Source: Mesorhizobium loti
Lineage (GTDB): Bacteria > Pseudomonadota > Alphaproteobacteria > Rhizobiales > Rhizobiaceae
Direction of reading: 5' to 3'
Length of the DNA stretch: 64,000 nt
Assembly (NCBI RefSeq): GCF_001510895.1
Contig: NZ_LPWA01000119.1
Span: 1-64,000, forward strand
Position 1 is the stretch's first letter. Each line of letters opens with the position of its first letter. Made by a program: the position numbers and the translations under genes. The notes under the pieces were generated by a model, which saw nothing but the letters and a program-made list of their open reading frames with translations, did not search any database and was not told where the DNA came from. Below, piece by piece: positions 1 to 8,820 of this stretch.

Positions 1-115
1 TACCCGAACCTTAGGACGGTCGCCTGCCGCCGGGACTGCCGGCTGTGATGGGCCTGCAGTCCCGGCCGCCAAACTACCCGATCCTTCTCAAACAATCCTC
101 GGGCTTGACCCGAGG

Positions 116-196
116 ATCCATTCCGTGACCTTTGCCGAAGAATGCAAAGGCGAAGAATCCTGCACCGTCGAGACACTCGAAGGTCACGGAATGGAT
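116..196. repeat. long inverted repeat in the 5' end intergenic region
   Basis: Two perfect 17-base arms (116-132 and 180-196, beginning ATCCATTCCGTGACC) face each other across 47 bases. The stretch from 1 to 316 carries no gene that I can support. It holds this palindrome plus flanking sequence ending near 245 that looks like part of the same dispersed element. It lies beyond the 3' end of rmuC. A folded RNA or a dead mobile palindrome are both possible. Confidence 0.6.
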
Positions 197-316
197 TCTA
201 GGGTCTGCGCGCGTCACTTCGCTCCTTGCTCCGCCCTAGAATGACGAAGCGATGGGCGTTCTGGCCAATCTCCAAGGTATGCGACCTTGCCAGTGAAAGA
301 AGTCCGCGTTGAGCAA

Positions 317-1566
317 CTACTCCCCGTCTTCGACGACGCGCAACCTGAGCTGACCGGTCTTGGAGTCGGCCACGCGCGCGCCAGCCTCCACCTTGGCCGG
401 ACCGCGCGGCGGCTCAGCCTCACCTTCCGCGAACTCCAGCGCCTCGATCTTCTGGCCGCGCTTGGTCACCTTCGACGTCGAGACGAGGATGTCGTCGATA
501 TCCTTGGCCGCCTGGCCGAAATGCGTCTGCAGCCGGCGCACGCGCTCATCGACGCGCGCCACGTCTTCCATCAGGCGGATGACTTCGCCCTGGATCAGAT
601 GCGCCTGCTCGCGCATGCGCGCGTCCTTCAGGATCGCCTGGATGACCTGAATCGACAGCATCAGCAGCGATGGCGAGACGATGACGACGCGGGCGCGGTG
701 CGCCTTCTGCACCACCGCCTCGAAATTCTCGTGGATCTCGGCGAACACCGATTCCGACGGCACGAACATGAAGGCGGTGTCCTGCGTCTCGCCCTGGATC
801 AGGTATTTTTCGGCGATATCGCGGATATGCACCTCGATATCGCGCCTGACGCCTGCGCCGCCGCCTTCTGCAGGTCGGCGCCTTCGGCGGCGCGGATGGC
901 GTTCCACGCTTCCAGCGGAAACTTGGCGTCGATGGCGAGCATCGGCGCGCCGTTCGGCATCCGCACCAGGCAGTCCGGCCGGCTGCCGTTGGAGAGACCC
1001 GCCTGGAATTCGTAGGCGCCGTGCGGCAGCCCGTCGGCGATGATCGCCTCCATGCGCGACTGGCCGAAGGCGCCGCGCGTCTGCTTGTTGGAGAGGATCG
1101 CCTGCAGCTGCACGACCTGACCGGCTAAAGACTGGATGTTGCCTTGCGCCGTGTCGATCACCGCCAGCCGCTCCTGCAGCTTCGCCAGGCTCTCATGCGT
1201 CGACTTGGTCTGCTCGGCCATGGTCTGGCCGAGGCGGCCGGTCATGGCGTCGAGGCGTTGTCCAAGCGACTGGGTGAGCTCGGCCTGCCTGGCGCCGAAC
1301 ACTTCGGCGATCGCGCCCATGCGTCCTTGCATCTCGGCCTGTGCCTGCAGGATGTCCGCCATCCGCGCCTCGGTGTCGCGCGCATGGTCGGCGGCCTCGG
1401 TCGCCGCCACCGCGCGAGCCTTTCCCGCGCGCCACAACGCGATGACAAGCGCCAGGAACAGCGCCAGCAGCAGCACTGCGCCGAAAGTCAGCACCCCGCC
1501 GAGCGTGATCGTGGTGGCGCCGAGCCGCGCGACCGGTTGCGAAAGGATGGAGGTCATGTCGTTCAT
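317..1566 (-). CDS. rmuC: DNA recombination protein RmuC (one frameshift)
   Basis: RmuC proteins limit inversions at short repeats and carry a predicted endonuclease-like core. The N-terminal part (from the ATG at 1566) has a membrane segment at about residues 20-40, then a long Ala/Gln/Glu-rich coiled coil. Next comes the conserved block with SNGSRPDCLVRMPNG and LAIDAKFPLEAW. The reading frame breaks near 840-860 and continues in another frame with the family's second half (IAEKYLIQGETQDTAFMFVPSE, then PSLLMLSIQVIQ) to the stop at 317. Total length of about 416 residues fits the family. The shift equals one missing base. It is transcribed divergently from def. Confidence 0.88.
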
Positions 1567-1669
1567 GCCGGCAGCATAGCCGATTCGCTCCGCTGGCACA
1601 GATCAAAACGTGAACAGTCCAAAGTCGTCCCGGTTGACGCTTTTCCAACGAGGTCTTAGGTGAGACGCC

Positions 1670-2200
1670 ATGTCGATCAAGCCGCTCATCATCCTTCCCG
1701 ATCCGATCCTGCGCCAGGTTTCCAAACCGGTCGAGCGCGTCGATAGCGATTTGCGCAAGCTCGCCGACGACATGCTGGAGACCATGTATGATGCGCCGGG
1801 CATCGGCCTTGCGGCGATCCAGATCGGCGAGCCGCGGCGCTTGCTGGTCATCGACCTTGCCAAGGAGGGCGAGGAGCCGGCGCCGCATGTCTTCATCAAT
1901 CCGGAAATCCTCGAAAGTTCCGACCAACGCTCGGTCTATGAGGAAGGCTGCCTGTCGATCCCGGACTATTATGCCGAGGTCGAACGTCCGGCGGCCGTGC
2001 GCGTGAAATATCTCGACCGCGACGGCAAGCTGCAGGAGATGCAGGCAGAAGGCCTGATGGCGACCTGCCTGCAGCACGAGATCGATCATCTCAACGGCGT
2101 GCTGTTCATCGATCACATCTCGAAGCTGAAGCGCGACATGGTGGTGAGAAAATTCAAGAAGCTCGCCAAGGACAAGGCGCCGGGCAAGATGGTGGGCTAG
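1670..2200 (+). CDS. def: peptide deformylase
   Basis: It removes the N-formyl group from nascent proteins, acting at the ribosome exit with a bound divalent metal. All three family motifs are present: GIGLAAIQIG at residues 44-53, EGCLS at 92-96 with metal ligand Cys94, and QHEIDH at 135-140 with ligands His136 and His140 and catalytic Glu137. Length of 176 residues is normal. It is followed after 5 bases by fmt, which adds the formyl group that Def later removes, so the pair forms the usual def-fmt operon. Confidence 0.97.
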   Translation: MSIKPLIILPDPILRQVSKPVERVDSDLRKLADDMLETMYDAPGIGLAAIQIGEPRRLLVIDLAKEGEEPAPHVFINPEILESSDQRSVYEEGCLSIPDYYAEVERPAAVRVKYLDRDGKLQEMQAEGLMATCLQHEIDHLNGVLFIDHISKLKRDMVVRKFKKLAKDKAPGKMVG

Positions 2201-2205
2201 GGGTC

Positions 2206-3141
2206 ATGCCCCTTCGCGTCATCTTCATGGGCACGCCGGATTTTTCCGTGCCGACGCTCAGCGCCATCGCCGCGGCCGGCCACGATATCGCCGCCGTCTA
2301 CACCCAGCCGCCGCGCGCCGCCGGCCGGCGCGGGCTGGAGTTGACGCCCTCGCCGGTCCAGCGCGAAGCCGAACGACTGGGTCTCGAGGTGCGGACGCCT
2401 GCATCGCTGAAGGGCGAGGCCGAGCAGCAGGCCTTCGCCGCCTTGCAGGCCGATGTCGCCGTGGTCGTCGCCTATGGGCTGCTTCTCCCAAAACCCGTCC
2501 TGGAGGCTGCCAGACTGGGCTGCCTCAACGGCCATGCCTCGCTTTTGCCGCGTTGGCGCGGTGCCGCCCCCATCCAGCGCGCCATCATGGCCGGCGATGC
2601 CGAGACCGGCATGATGATCATGCGCATGGAGGAAGGTTTGGACACCGGTCCGGTGGCTTTGGTTGAAAAATGCGCCATCGCACCCGATATGACCGCCGGC
2701 GAATTGCATGACCGGCTGATGGACATGGGCGCTTCGCTGATGGTGGAAGCGCTGACGCGGCTGGGGATAAATTGTCTGACATTTACCCAGCAGGCGACGG
2801 AAGGGGTGACCTACGCCCGAAAGATCGATAAATCGGAGACACGCGTAGACTGGACGCGGCCTGCCGGCGAAGTCCACAATCACATTCGCGGCCTCTCGCC
2901 TTTTCCGGGCGCGTGGTGCGAGGTCGAAATTGGCGGCCGTATGGAGCGGCTGAAACTGCTTCGCTCGACGCTTTCCAATGGCGTCGGCGAGTCGGGAGGA
3001 ATTCTCGATGACCGGCTGACGGTCGCCTGCGGGTCAGGCGCGGTCCGGCTGGTCGAAGTTCAACGGGCGGGCGGAAGGCCCGCCGCCGCGCAGGAGTTTT
3101 TGCGCGGGGCCAAGATCGAAAAAGGAACGAAACTCACATGA
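2206..3141 (+). CDS. fmt: methionyl-tRNA formyltransferase
   Basis: It transfers a formyl group from 10-formyl-tetrahydrofolate to initiator Met-tRNA. The N-terminal formyltransferase domain starts with FMGTPDFSVP at residues 7-16. It carries the catalytic set Asn108, His110 (NGHASLLPRWRGAAP) and Asp146 (LDTGP). The C-terminal OB-like domain follows from about residue 205 (PAGEVHNHIRGLSPFPGAW). Length of 311 is typical. The stop overlaps the next start in an ATGA, so translational coupling with the downstream GNAT gene is likely. Confidence 0.97.
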   Translation: MPLRVIFMGTPDFSVPTLSAIAAAGHDIAAVYTQPPRAAGRRGLELTPSPVQREAERLGLEVRTPASLKGEAEQQAFAALQADVAVVVAYGLLLPKPVLEAARLGCLNGHASLLPRWRGAAPIQRAIMAGDAETGMMIMRMEEGLDTGPVALVEKCAIAPDMTAGELHDRLMDMGASLMVEALTRLGINCLTFTQQATEGVTYARKIDKSETRVDWTRPAGEVHNHIRGLSPFPGAWCEVEIGGRMERLKLLRSTLSNGVGESGGILDDRLTVACGSGAVRLVEVQRAGGRPAAAQEFLRGAKIEKGTKLT

Positions 3142-3643
3142 GCATGATGTCGATACGCGCGGCGACGCCGCGGGATCGCGAGGCGATCCGCCTCGTCGAA
3201 GAACATGCCTTCGGCCAGCAGGCGGAGGCCGGCCTGGTCGACGCGCTGGTGACGGGCGGCGATGCCGTCGTCGAGCTGGTCGCGGAAGAAGACGGCCAGG
3301 TTGTCGGCCACATCCTGTTTTCCAGGCTTTTCGTGCAGAACGGCGGCAAGCGCTTCGCCGCCGTGGCGCTGGCGCCGCTGGCGGTCGAGCCTCCTTCCAC
3401 GGCACCGGCATAGGTGGCGCGCTGATCCGCGAGGCGCATATCCGCCTCAAGGAGGCCGGTGAGGCGCTGGCCGTGGTGCTCGGCGACCCGGCCTATTACG
3501 GCCGCTTCGGCTATAGCCATGCCCGCGCCGAGAAGTTCGAGAGCGAGTACCAGGGCGAGGCGCTGCAGGCTCTCGCCTGGGGCGACGCGCCTGAGGCCGG
3601 CAAGCTGGTCTACGCTTCCGCATTTACCGCGCTCGCCGCCTAG
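3138..3643 (+). CDS. GNAT family N-acetyltransferase (one frameshift)
   Basis: This is a small acetyltransferase of the YhbS-like GNAT group, substrate unknown. The first frame runs from residue 1 (SIRAATPRDREAIRLVEEHAF) to LAPLAVEP. The acetyl-CoA loop (GTGIGGALIREAH) and the C-terminal part (VLGDPAYYGRFGYS) lie in the next frame, ending at the TAG at 3641-3643. The break is at about 3391, where CCTTCCAC appears to have lost one T from the expected Pro-Phe-His codons. Repaired, it would be about 168 residues. It overlaps fmt by four bases and precedes truA by 17, so all are probably one transcript. Confidence 0.82.
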
Positions 3644-3660
3644 GCGAGCGCCAACCGCAT

Positions 3661-4461
3661 ATGCCGCGTTTTCGTCTCGATATCGAATATGACGGCAGCC
3701 AATTCGCTGGCTGGCAGCACCAGGCGGACCAGCCTTCGGTGCAGCAGGCGATCGAGCAGGCGATCGAAAAGTTCTGCGGCGAAGAGGTAAGGTTGCGCGC
3801 CGCCGGCCGCACGGATGCCGGCGTGCACGCGACCGCCCAGGTGGCGCATGTCGATCTCGCCAAAGCCTGGGCGGCCGACAAGGTGCGCGACGCCGTCAAC
3901 GCCCATCTGCAGGCGGCCGGCGCACGCGTCGCGATCCTGAAGGCGGCGGTCGTCGCCGACGATTTCGACGCGCGCTTTTCCGCCACCGGCCGCCACTATC
4001 TCTACCGCATCCTCAACCGCCGCGCCCCCTCGGCGCTGGAAAAGGGCAAGGTCTGGTGGGTGCCGAAACGCCTCGATGCCGAGGCCATGCACGAGGCGGC
4101 GAAGGTGCTGCTCGGGCGGCATGATTTCACCACCTTCCGCTCCGCCCAGTGCCAGGCCGAAAGCCCGATTCGCACGCTCGACCGCCTCGACGTCGGCCGC
4201 GCCGGCGATCTCATCGAGGTCCGGACCTCGGCGCGCTCCTTCCTGCACAACCAGGTGCGCTCGATGGTGGGATCGCTCAGGCGCATCGGCGACGGCTCCT
4301 GGAGCGCCGCCGACCTCAAGGCGGCGCTGGAGGCACGCGACCGCGCCGCCTGCGGCCAGGTTGCCCCGCCGGACGGGCTGTTTCTTGTCGGCGTCGATTA
4401 TCCGCAATCCGCGGAGCAGTCTGGCCAGTCGGTGTCGCCTGCGGCCAAATCGTCTGACTAG
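3661..4461 (+). CDS. truA: tRNA pseudouridine(38-40) synthase TruA
   Basis: It isomerises uridines 38-40 in the anticodon stem-loop of tRNAs. The catalytic aspartate is Asp52 in the conserved AAGRTDAGVHA block (48-58). Further family blocks are seen in RFSATGRHYLYRI, HDFTTFRSAQCQ and FLHNQVRSMVGSL. Length of 266 is normal for the family. The short tail after VGVDY is low-complexity and not conserved. It is the last gene of the def-fmt-GNAT-truA run. A palindromic repeat begins just beyond the stop. Confidence 0.96.
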   Translation: MPRFRLDIEYDGSQFAGWQHQADQPSVQQAIEQAIEKFCGEEVRLRAAGRTDAGVHATAQVAHVDLAKAWAADKVRDAVNAHLQAAGARVAILKAAVVADDFDARFSATGRHYLYRILNRRAPSALEKGKVWWVPKRLDAEAMHEAAKVLLGRHDFTTFRSAQCQAESPIRTLDRLDVGRAGDLIEVRTSARSFLHNQVRSMVGSLRRIGDGSWSAADLKAALEARDRAACGQVAPPDGLFLVGVDYPQSAEQSGQSVSPAAKSSD

Positions 4462-4462
4462 A

Positions 4463-4561
4463 GCATGTCTCCCGAAAGTGGAAACCGGTTTCGGGACAAA
4501 GACATGCGTAAATTCAAAAGCCTAAAGCGCATAGAGCGATCTGAAAGATCGCGATGCGCTT
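4463..4561. repeat. mosaic palindromic element (type A plus companion hairpin)
   Basis: The type A palindrome spans 4463-4507, with GCATGTC and GACATGC ends and a core related to GTGGAAACCGGTTT. It is followed by a second strong hairpin at 4525-4561 (outer arms AAGCGCAT/ATGCGCTT, inner arms GCGATCT/AGATCGC). The same pair of modules, in the other orientation, occurs at 29271-29369 and 30010-30108. The element follows the truA stop closely and may also act as a transcript-end structure. Confidence 0.75.
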
Positions 4562-4713
4562 AGACAGGCGCGGCGCCTTGCGCATTTTCCTCACGCAGCC
4601 GAAACGCTACTGACACCCCCCTGTCAGTTGCGATATCTTATAGGACCGCTCATCGGTTTGAAAATCCACGGAATCCTCCGTGATTCGGCCGCACGGGGCT
4701 CCGCGCAACGGAC

Positions 4714-5349
4714 ATGAGCTACACCGAAAACCTCTGGCTGTTCTTCGTCCTGCTTTTCGGCATCATCGCCGTCCCTGGCATGGACATGCTGTTCGTGCTG
4801 GCCAATGCGCTGACCGGTGGACGCGACAGAGGCCTTGCCGCCACCGCTGGCGTCATGCTCGGCGGCGCGGTGCATACGCTGAACGGCGCGATCGGCGTCG
4901 GCCTGCTCATGCATTTCGTGCCGATCCTGTTCAAGCCGCTGCTGATCGCTGGCGCCGGCTATATGGCCTATATCGGCATCACGCTGATGCGCAGCTCGAT
5001 CACCGTCGGCGATGACGGGCCCGCCGGCAGCCGCTCCGCCTGGAAGGCATTCCGCCAGGGATTGGTCACCTGCCTGATCAATCCCAAGGCCTATCTCTTC
5101 ATCCTCGCCGTCTACCCGCAGTTCCTCAAGCCGGCTTACGGTCCGGTCTGGATGCAGGCGACGGTGATGGGGCTGCTGACGGTCGCCACGCAGGCAGGGA
5201 TCTATGGCGGGCTCGCCATCACCGCCGGCCGCAGCCGGAATCTCCTGGTCGACAATCCGGGCGCGACCATTCTTGCGGGGCGCGCGGCGGGACTGCTTTT
5301 GTTTGCCGTCTCGGTGTTCACTGCATGGGAAGGGCTGAGGGCGGCGTGA
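4714..5349 (+). CDS. LysE/RhtB family exporter
   Basis: This is a predicted inner-membrane amino-acid or metabolite exporter. It has about six hydrophobic segments and the N-terminal LysE-family block VPGMDMLFVLANAL (residues 21-34), then GVMLGGAVH and the central CLINPKAYLFILAVYPQF. Length of 211 fits. The exported substrate cannot be told from sequence; amino acids or homoserine-like compounds are the family norm. It stands alone between truA and the convergent DAHP synthase gene. Confidence 0.88.
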   Translation: MSYTENLWLFFVLLFGIIAVPGMDMLFVLANALTGGRDRGLAATAGVMLGGAVHTLNGAIGVGLLMHFVPILFKPLLIAGAGYMAYIGITLMRSSITVGDDGPAGSRSAWKAFRQGLVTCLINPKAYLFILAVYPQFLKPAYGPVWMQATVMGLLTVATQAGIYGGLAITAGRSRNLLVDNPGATILAGRAAGLLLFAVSVFTAWEGLRAA

Positions 5350-5374
5350 AGCCGCCGCCCTCTCCGACATTCGG

Positions 5375-6466
5375 TCAGGCCGCGCCCTGGCGGCTGGCGA
5401 GCATCTCGCGCTTCACCGACCGGCGCCATTCCACCGCGCCGGCAAGGCCGTGCAGCACCGTCTCGGTGGTCGCCCAGTCGATGCAGCCGTCGGTGATGCT
5501 CTGGCCGTAGGTGAGCGGCCTGCCGGGCACGACATCCTGGCGGCCGGCGACGAGATTGCTCTCGATCATGACGCCGATGATGCGCTCGTCGCCGGCGGCC
5601 ACCTGGCCCGCCACGTCGTGCGCGACCCTCGGCTGGTTTTCCGGCTTCTTGCCGCTATTGGCGTGGCTGACGTCGATCATCAGCCGCGGCGCGACGCCGA
5701 TGCGGGCAAGCTCCGTGGCGGCCGTGTCGACACTTGCGGCGTCGAAGTTGGGCACAACGCCGCCGCGCAGGATGACATGGCAGTCCTCATTGCCGGTGGT
5801 GGCCGCAATCGCGCTGCGCCCGCCCTTGGTCACCGCCATGAAATGATGCGGCTGGGCCGCCGACTTCACCGCTTCGGCGGCGATCCTGAGATTGCCGTCG
5901 GTGCCGTTCTTGAAGCCGACCGGACAGGAGAGGCCGGAAGCGAGCTCGCGATGGATCTGGCTTTCGGTCGTGCGCGCGCCGATCGCGCCCCAGGCAACGA
6001 GGTCGGCGATGTATTGCGGCGTCGTCATGTCGAGGAATTCGGTCGCCGCTGGCAGGCCGAGATTGTTGACGGCGGAGAGCACGTTGCGCGCCATCCTCAG
6101 GCCCTTGTCGATGTTGAAGCTGCCGTCGAGGTCGGGATCGTTGATCAGGCCCTTCCAGCCGACCGTGGTGCGCGGCTTCTCAAAATAGACGCGCATGACG
6201 ATCTCGAGCCGGTCGGCCAGGGCCTCGCGCAGCGCCGCCAGACGGCTGGCATAGTCCACGGCGGCGACCGGATCGTGGATGGAACAAGGGCCGACGATGA
6301 CTATCAGTCGATCGTCGGCCCCCGTGAGGATGGAATGAATGGCGTTGCGCGAAGCGGCAACGGTGCGCGTCGCCGTCAGTGAGCGCGGTATCTCGCGCAT
6401 CACCTCTTCCGGCGTGCTCAGGACTTTGAGTTCCTTGACCCGAAGGTCGTCTGTGGTGGTCAACAC
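5375..6466 (-). CDS. aroG: 3-deoxy-7-phosphoheptulonate (DAHP) synthase, class I
   Basis: It condenses phosphoenolpyruvate and erythrose-4-phosphate in the first step of aromatic amino acid synthesis. It is of the E. coli AroF/G/H type, with IVGPCSIHDP at about residues 57-66, RVYFEKPRTTVGWKG with the PEP-binding Arg/Lys residues, and SHANSGKKPENQ near 269. Length of 363 is normal. The chosen start is GTG (6466), with AGGAG upstream; a TTG lies one codon later. Its mRNA leader encodes an aromatic-rich peptide followed by an intrinsic terminator, so expression is probably set by attenuation. The symbol marks the class, not a proven feedback type. Confidence 0.93.
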   Translation of the reverse strand: MLTTTDDLRVKELKVLSTPEEVMREIPRSLTATRTVAASRNAIHSILTGADDRLIVIVGPCSIHDPVAAVDYASRLAALREALADRLEIVMRVYFEKPRTTVGWKGLINDPDLDGSFNIDKGLRMARNVLSAVNNLGLPAATEFLDMTTPQYIADLVAWGAIGARTTESQIHRELASGLSCPVGFKNGTDGNLRIAAEAVKSAAQPHHFMAVTKGGRSAIAATTGNEDCHVILRGGVVPNFDAASVDTAATELARIGVAPRLMIDVSHANSGKKPENQPRVAHDVAGQVAAGDERIIGVMIESNLVAGRQDVVPGRPLTYGQSITDGCIDWATTETVLHGLAGAVEWRRSVKREMLASRQGAA

Positions 6467-6507
6467 GGCTTTCTGCTCCTGGTTAGGAGACCTGCCGGCT
6501 GAAACGA

Positions 6508-6533
6508 AAAAGCCGCCAGGTCTGGCGGCTTTT
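6508..6533 (-). terminator. leader terminator (attenuator) of the DAHP synthase gene
   Basis: Near-perfect arms AAAAGCCGCC (6508-6517) and GGCGGCTTTT (6524-6533) enclose a short loop. Read on the minus strand the stem ends in five Ts at 6511-6507. It lies between the leader ORF and the aroG start, about 41 bases before the latter, where a terminator makes sense only as an attenuator. The leader ORF contains CTGGCGGC (6584-6577), identical to the 3' arm of this stem. That segment could pair with the 5' arm and block termination. Confidence 0.85.
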
Positions 6534-6554
6534 CGGATTTAGGTGCTGCAATCT

Positions 6555-6632
6555 TCAGATCGAGCGCAATCCTCCCGCCGCCAGCGAGCTGTCGTAATAA
6601 AAGTACCAAAACGAGGCGGTCAGGTGGATCAT
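6555..6632 (-). CDS. aromatic leader peptide of the DAHP synthase attenuator
   Basis: This is a 25-codon ORF read on the minus strand, starting MIHLTAS and then six aromatic residues in a row, FWYFYY (Phe 2, Trp 1, Tyr 3), ending LRSI-stop. It is too short for routine ORF calling. A -10-like CTATAT lies seven bases upstream of the ATG, so the transcript may start at this ATG and be leaderless, as reported for trpL of Sinorhizobium meliloti. An in-frame ATG three codons earlier (6641) falls inside the -10 box and is less likely. Scarcity of charged Phe, Trp or Tyr tRNA would stall ribosomes here and prevent the terminator at 6508-6533. Confidence 0.85.
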   Translation of the reverse strand: MIHLTASFWYFYYDSSLAAGGLRSI

Positions 6633-6639
6633 GCGGCTC

Positions 6640-6667
6640 ATATAGTCGAAGCGAAGACGATTGTCAC
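6640..6667 (-). promoter_or_regulatory. candidate promoter of the aromatic leader and DAHP synthase
   Basis: On the minus strand GTGACA (6667-6662), 16 bases, then CTATAT (6645-6640) match the rhizobial sigma-70 pattern. The predicted start, seven bases after the -10 box, is the A of the leader ATG at 6632. This is inference from spacing only. Confidence 0.6.
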
Positions 6668-6688
6668 GTGCCGTGTTTTAGCGGGCTA

Positions 6689-6917
6689 ATTGGCGAAACC
6701 GTAGATGACAGCGTCCCTCTCCCCGTCACTATACGGGGAGAGGATGCCGGCAGGCAGGTGAGGGGCAGCGCCCACGCCGGAGAGACAAGGCGAGGCGGAT
6801 CCATCGGCCTTCAACCTGAGCTTGGACCCGTTAACTGTCAAAGTCGGCGCTGCCCCTCATTGCCCTGCCGGGCATTTCTCCCCGTATAGTGACGGGGAGA
6901 AAGGGCTGGCCGCAGCG
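6689..6917. repeat. long inverted repeat with 57-base arms
   Basis: A forward arm at 6715-6772 (includes CCCCGTCACTATACGGGG) is matched by an inverted, partly diverged arm at 6846-6902. Flanking sequence includes ATTGGCGAAACC at 6689-6700. The same pair of modules, in the opposite arrangement, occurs at 63018-63208. The element fills the gap between the aroG promoter and the SDR stop codon. No gene is seen in it. Confidence 0.75.
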
Positions 6918-6923
6918 CCGGCT

Positions 6924-7718
6924 CTACTCGCCGATCACGCCGGCAATGTTCTGGTCGTAGTCGACCAGCGATCCGGTCATGACGCCGGCCTGCGGGCTCA
7001 GCATATAGGTGATCAGCCGGGCGAGTTGCGCTGGCTTGACCAGCTGACCCATCGGCTGCGCGGCTTCGGCCTTTTCCAGCCAATCGTCCGGCGCATCGTG
7101 CCACTTCTTCTGCACGATCGCCTCGCCTTCGGTGTCCATCCATCCGGGCAGCACGGCGTTGCAGCGGATGCGGTTCTTCCGATAGGAGCTGGCGACATTC
7201 TTGGTCAGCGTCATCAGCGCGCCCTTGCTGGTCGAATAGGGCGTCAGGAACGACTGGCCGGCATGCGCCGACATCGACAGCACATTGACGATCGAGCCCG
7301 GCGCCTTGCGCTCCAGAAGATGCGCGACCAGGCCCTGCATCAGGAAGAAGGGCCCGCGCACATTGGTGTCGAAGATCTGGTCGAAAAGCTCTTCGGTGGT
7401 CTCGACCAACGATCCCCGCGCGGAAGTGGCGGCGGCGTTGACCAGCGCGTTCAGCGTGCCGAAATGCTTGATCGCGGTCTCGACCGCGCGCTTGCAGTCG
7501 GCGACCTTGGCGACATCGGCGCTGATGAAGATGGCATCGACGCCGTTCTTCTTCAGCGCGGCGACCGCCTTGTCGCCCTTTTCCTGCGAGCGGCCGATCA
7601 GCGCCAGCGCGCGGCAGCCCTCGTCGGCCAAGGCTTCAGCAACGGCGAAGCCTATGCCTTGCGCGCCGCCGGTGATGATGGCGCGCGTTTCTGAATTGCG
7701 ACCGGCCAAACCGTTCAT
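6924..7718 (-). CDS. SDR family NAD(P)-dependent oxidoreductase
   Basis: This is a classical short-chain dehydrogenase of 264 residues. It has the cofactor motif TGGAQGIGFAVAEAL at about residues 16-30, the NAA-type motif (NALVNAAATSARG) and the catalytic YSTSKGAL (Tyr-x-x-x-Lys). The active-site Ser is in VLSMSAHAGQ. The substrate is unknown. It is the last gene of the ABC-transporter/iolG run (30 bases after iolG), so oxidation of an inositol- or sugar-like compound is the best guess. Its stop lies right beside the 6.7 kb inverted repeat. Confidence 0.87.
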   Translation of the reverse strand: MNGLAGRNSETRAIITGGAQGIGFAVAEALADEGCRALALIGRSQEKGDKAVAALKKNGVDAIFISADVAKVADCKRAVETAIKHFGTLNALVNAAATSARGSLVETTEELFDQIFDTNVRGPFFLMQGLVAHLLERKAPGSIVNVLSMSAHAGQSFLTPYSTSKGALMTLTKNVASSYRKNRIRCNAVLPGWMDTEGEAIVQKKWHDAPDDWLEKAEAAQPMGQLVKPAQLARLITYMLSPQAGVMTGSLVDYDQNIAGVIGE

Positions 7719-7748
7719 CGCTCTGCTCCTGTAATCGAATTCAAAGGC

Positions 7749-8740
7749 TCAATCGATGCGGACGGTCTTGCCCGTCTTGGCCGACTGCAAGGCCGCGTCG
7801 GCCAGCTTCAAGGCAACCAGCCCGTCCTTGCCGCTCGGCGACGCCTTCTTGCTGGCGCCCTTCGCGGCTATGAACGCCGCGATCTCGTTGGCATAGGCGT
7901 CGATGTAGCGGGTCATGAAGAAGTCGTGCAGCGGCGGACGGGTATAGCCCTTGTCGTTGGCGAGCTCGATCGACACCGGCCGCTGGTTCTCGGCCGCGAC
8001 CATGCCTTTCGAGCCGTGCACCTCGATGCGCTGGTCGTAGCCATAGGTGGCGCGGCGCGAATTGGAGATGACGGCCTGCTTGCCGGAAGCCGTTTCCAGA
8101 ATGACGCTGACCGAATCGAAATCGCCGCTTCGCCTATTTTTTTGTCCACAAGCACTGAAGCGTGCGCGCTGACCGCCACCGGCTCCTCGCCGAGCAGGAA
8201 GCGCGCCATGTCGAAGTCGTGGATGGTCATATCGCGAAAAATGCCGCCGGAACGGGCGATGTAGTCGAGCGGCGGCGCGCCGGGATCGCGTGACGTGATG
8301 GTGACCATTTCGACATCGCCGATCGCCCCGTCGTCGATCGCCTTGCGGACGGCGGCGAAATGCGGGTCGAAGCGGCGGTTGAAGCCGACCATCAGCACGG
8401 CATTGGCCTTCTCGACCACGGCCAGGCACTGCTCCACGCGCTTGACGTCGAGGTCGATCGGCTTCTCGCAGAAGATCGCCTTGCCGGCCTTGGCGAAGCG
8501 TTCGATCAGATCCGCATGGGTGTCGGTCGGCGTGCAGATGATGACGGCATCGATGTCCTTGGCCTTTTCGATCGCATCGACCGTGTGCACCTCGGCGCCA
8601 TAGGCGGAGGCCAGCTCCGTCGCCGCCTTCTCGAAGGCATCGGCCACGGCCACCAGCTTGGCCTGCGGGTTGGAGGCAACGGCGCGGGCATGCACCTTGC
8701 CGATACGGCCGGCGCCGAGAAGAGCGAAGCGGAGAGTCAT
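7749..8740 (-). CDS. iolG: Gfo/Idh/MocA family dehydrogenase, inositol 2-dehydrogenase-like (one frameshift)
   Basis: This is an NAD-dependent oxidoreductase resembling myo-inositol 2-dehydrogenase (IolG) and the rhizopine enzyme MocA. The N-terminal Rossmann motif is LGAGRIGKVHARAV (about residues 8-21), then CTPTDTHADL and the catalytic-type CEKPIDLD. The C-terminal domain begins GFNRRFDPHF and includes RSGGIFRDMTIHDFDMARFL. The frame breaks at about 8137-8144 in a run of seven Ts and resumes at DSVSVILETASGKQ. Repaired length is about 330 residues, as expected. It follows the ABC transporter genes, which supports uptake followed by oxidation of an inositol. Confidence 0.85.
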
Positions 8741-8820
8741 GGAATGTCCTTTGAGGGTGGTTCTAAAATATGTCCGCGCCTCCTGGCGCGGACGATTTGG
8801 TTGATCCGTCGTGGCGCCCG

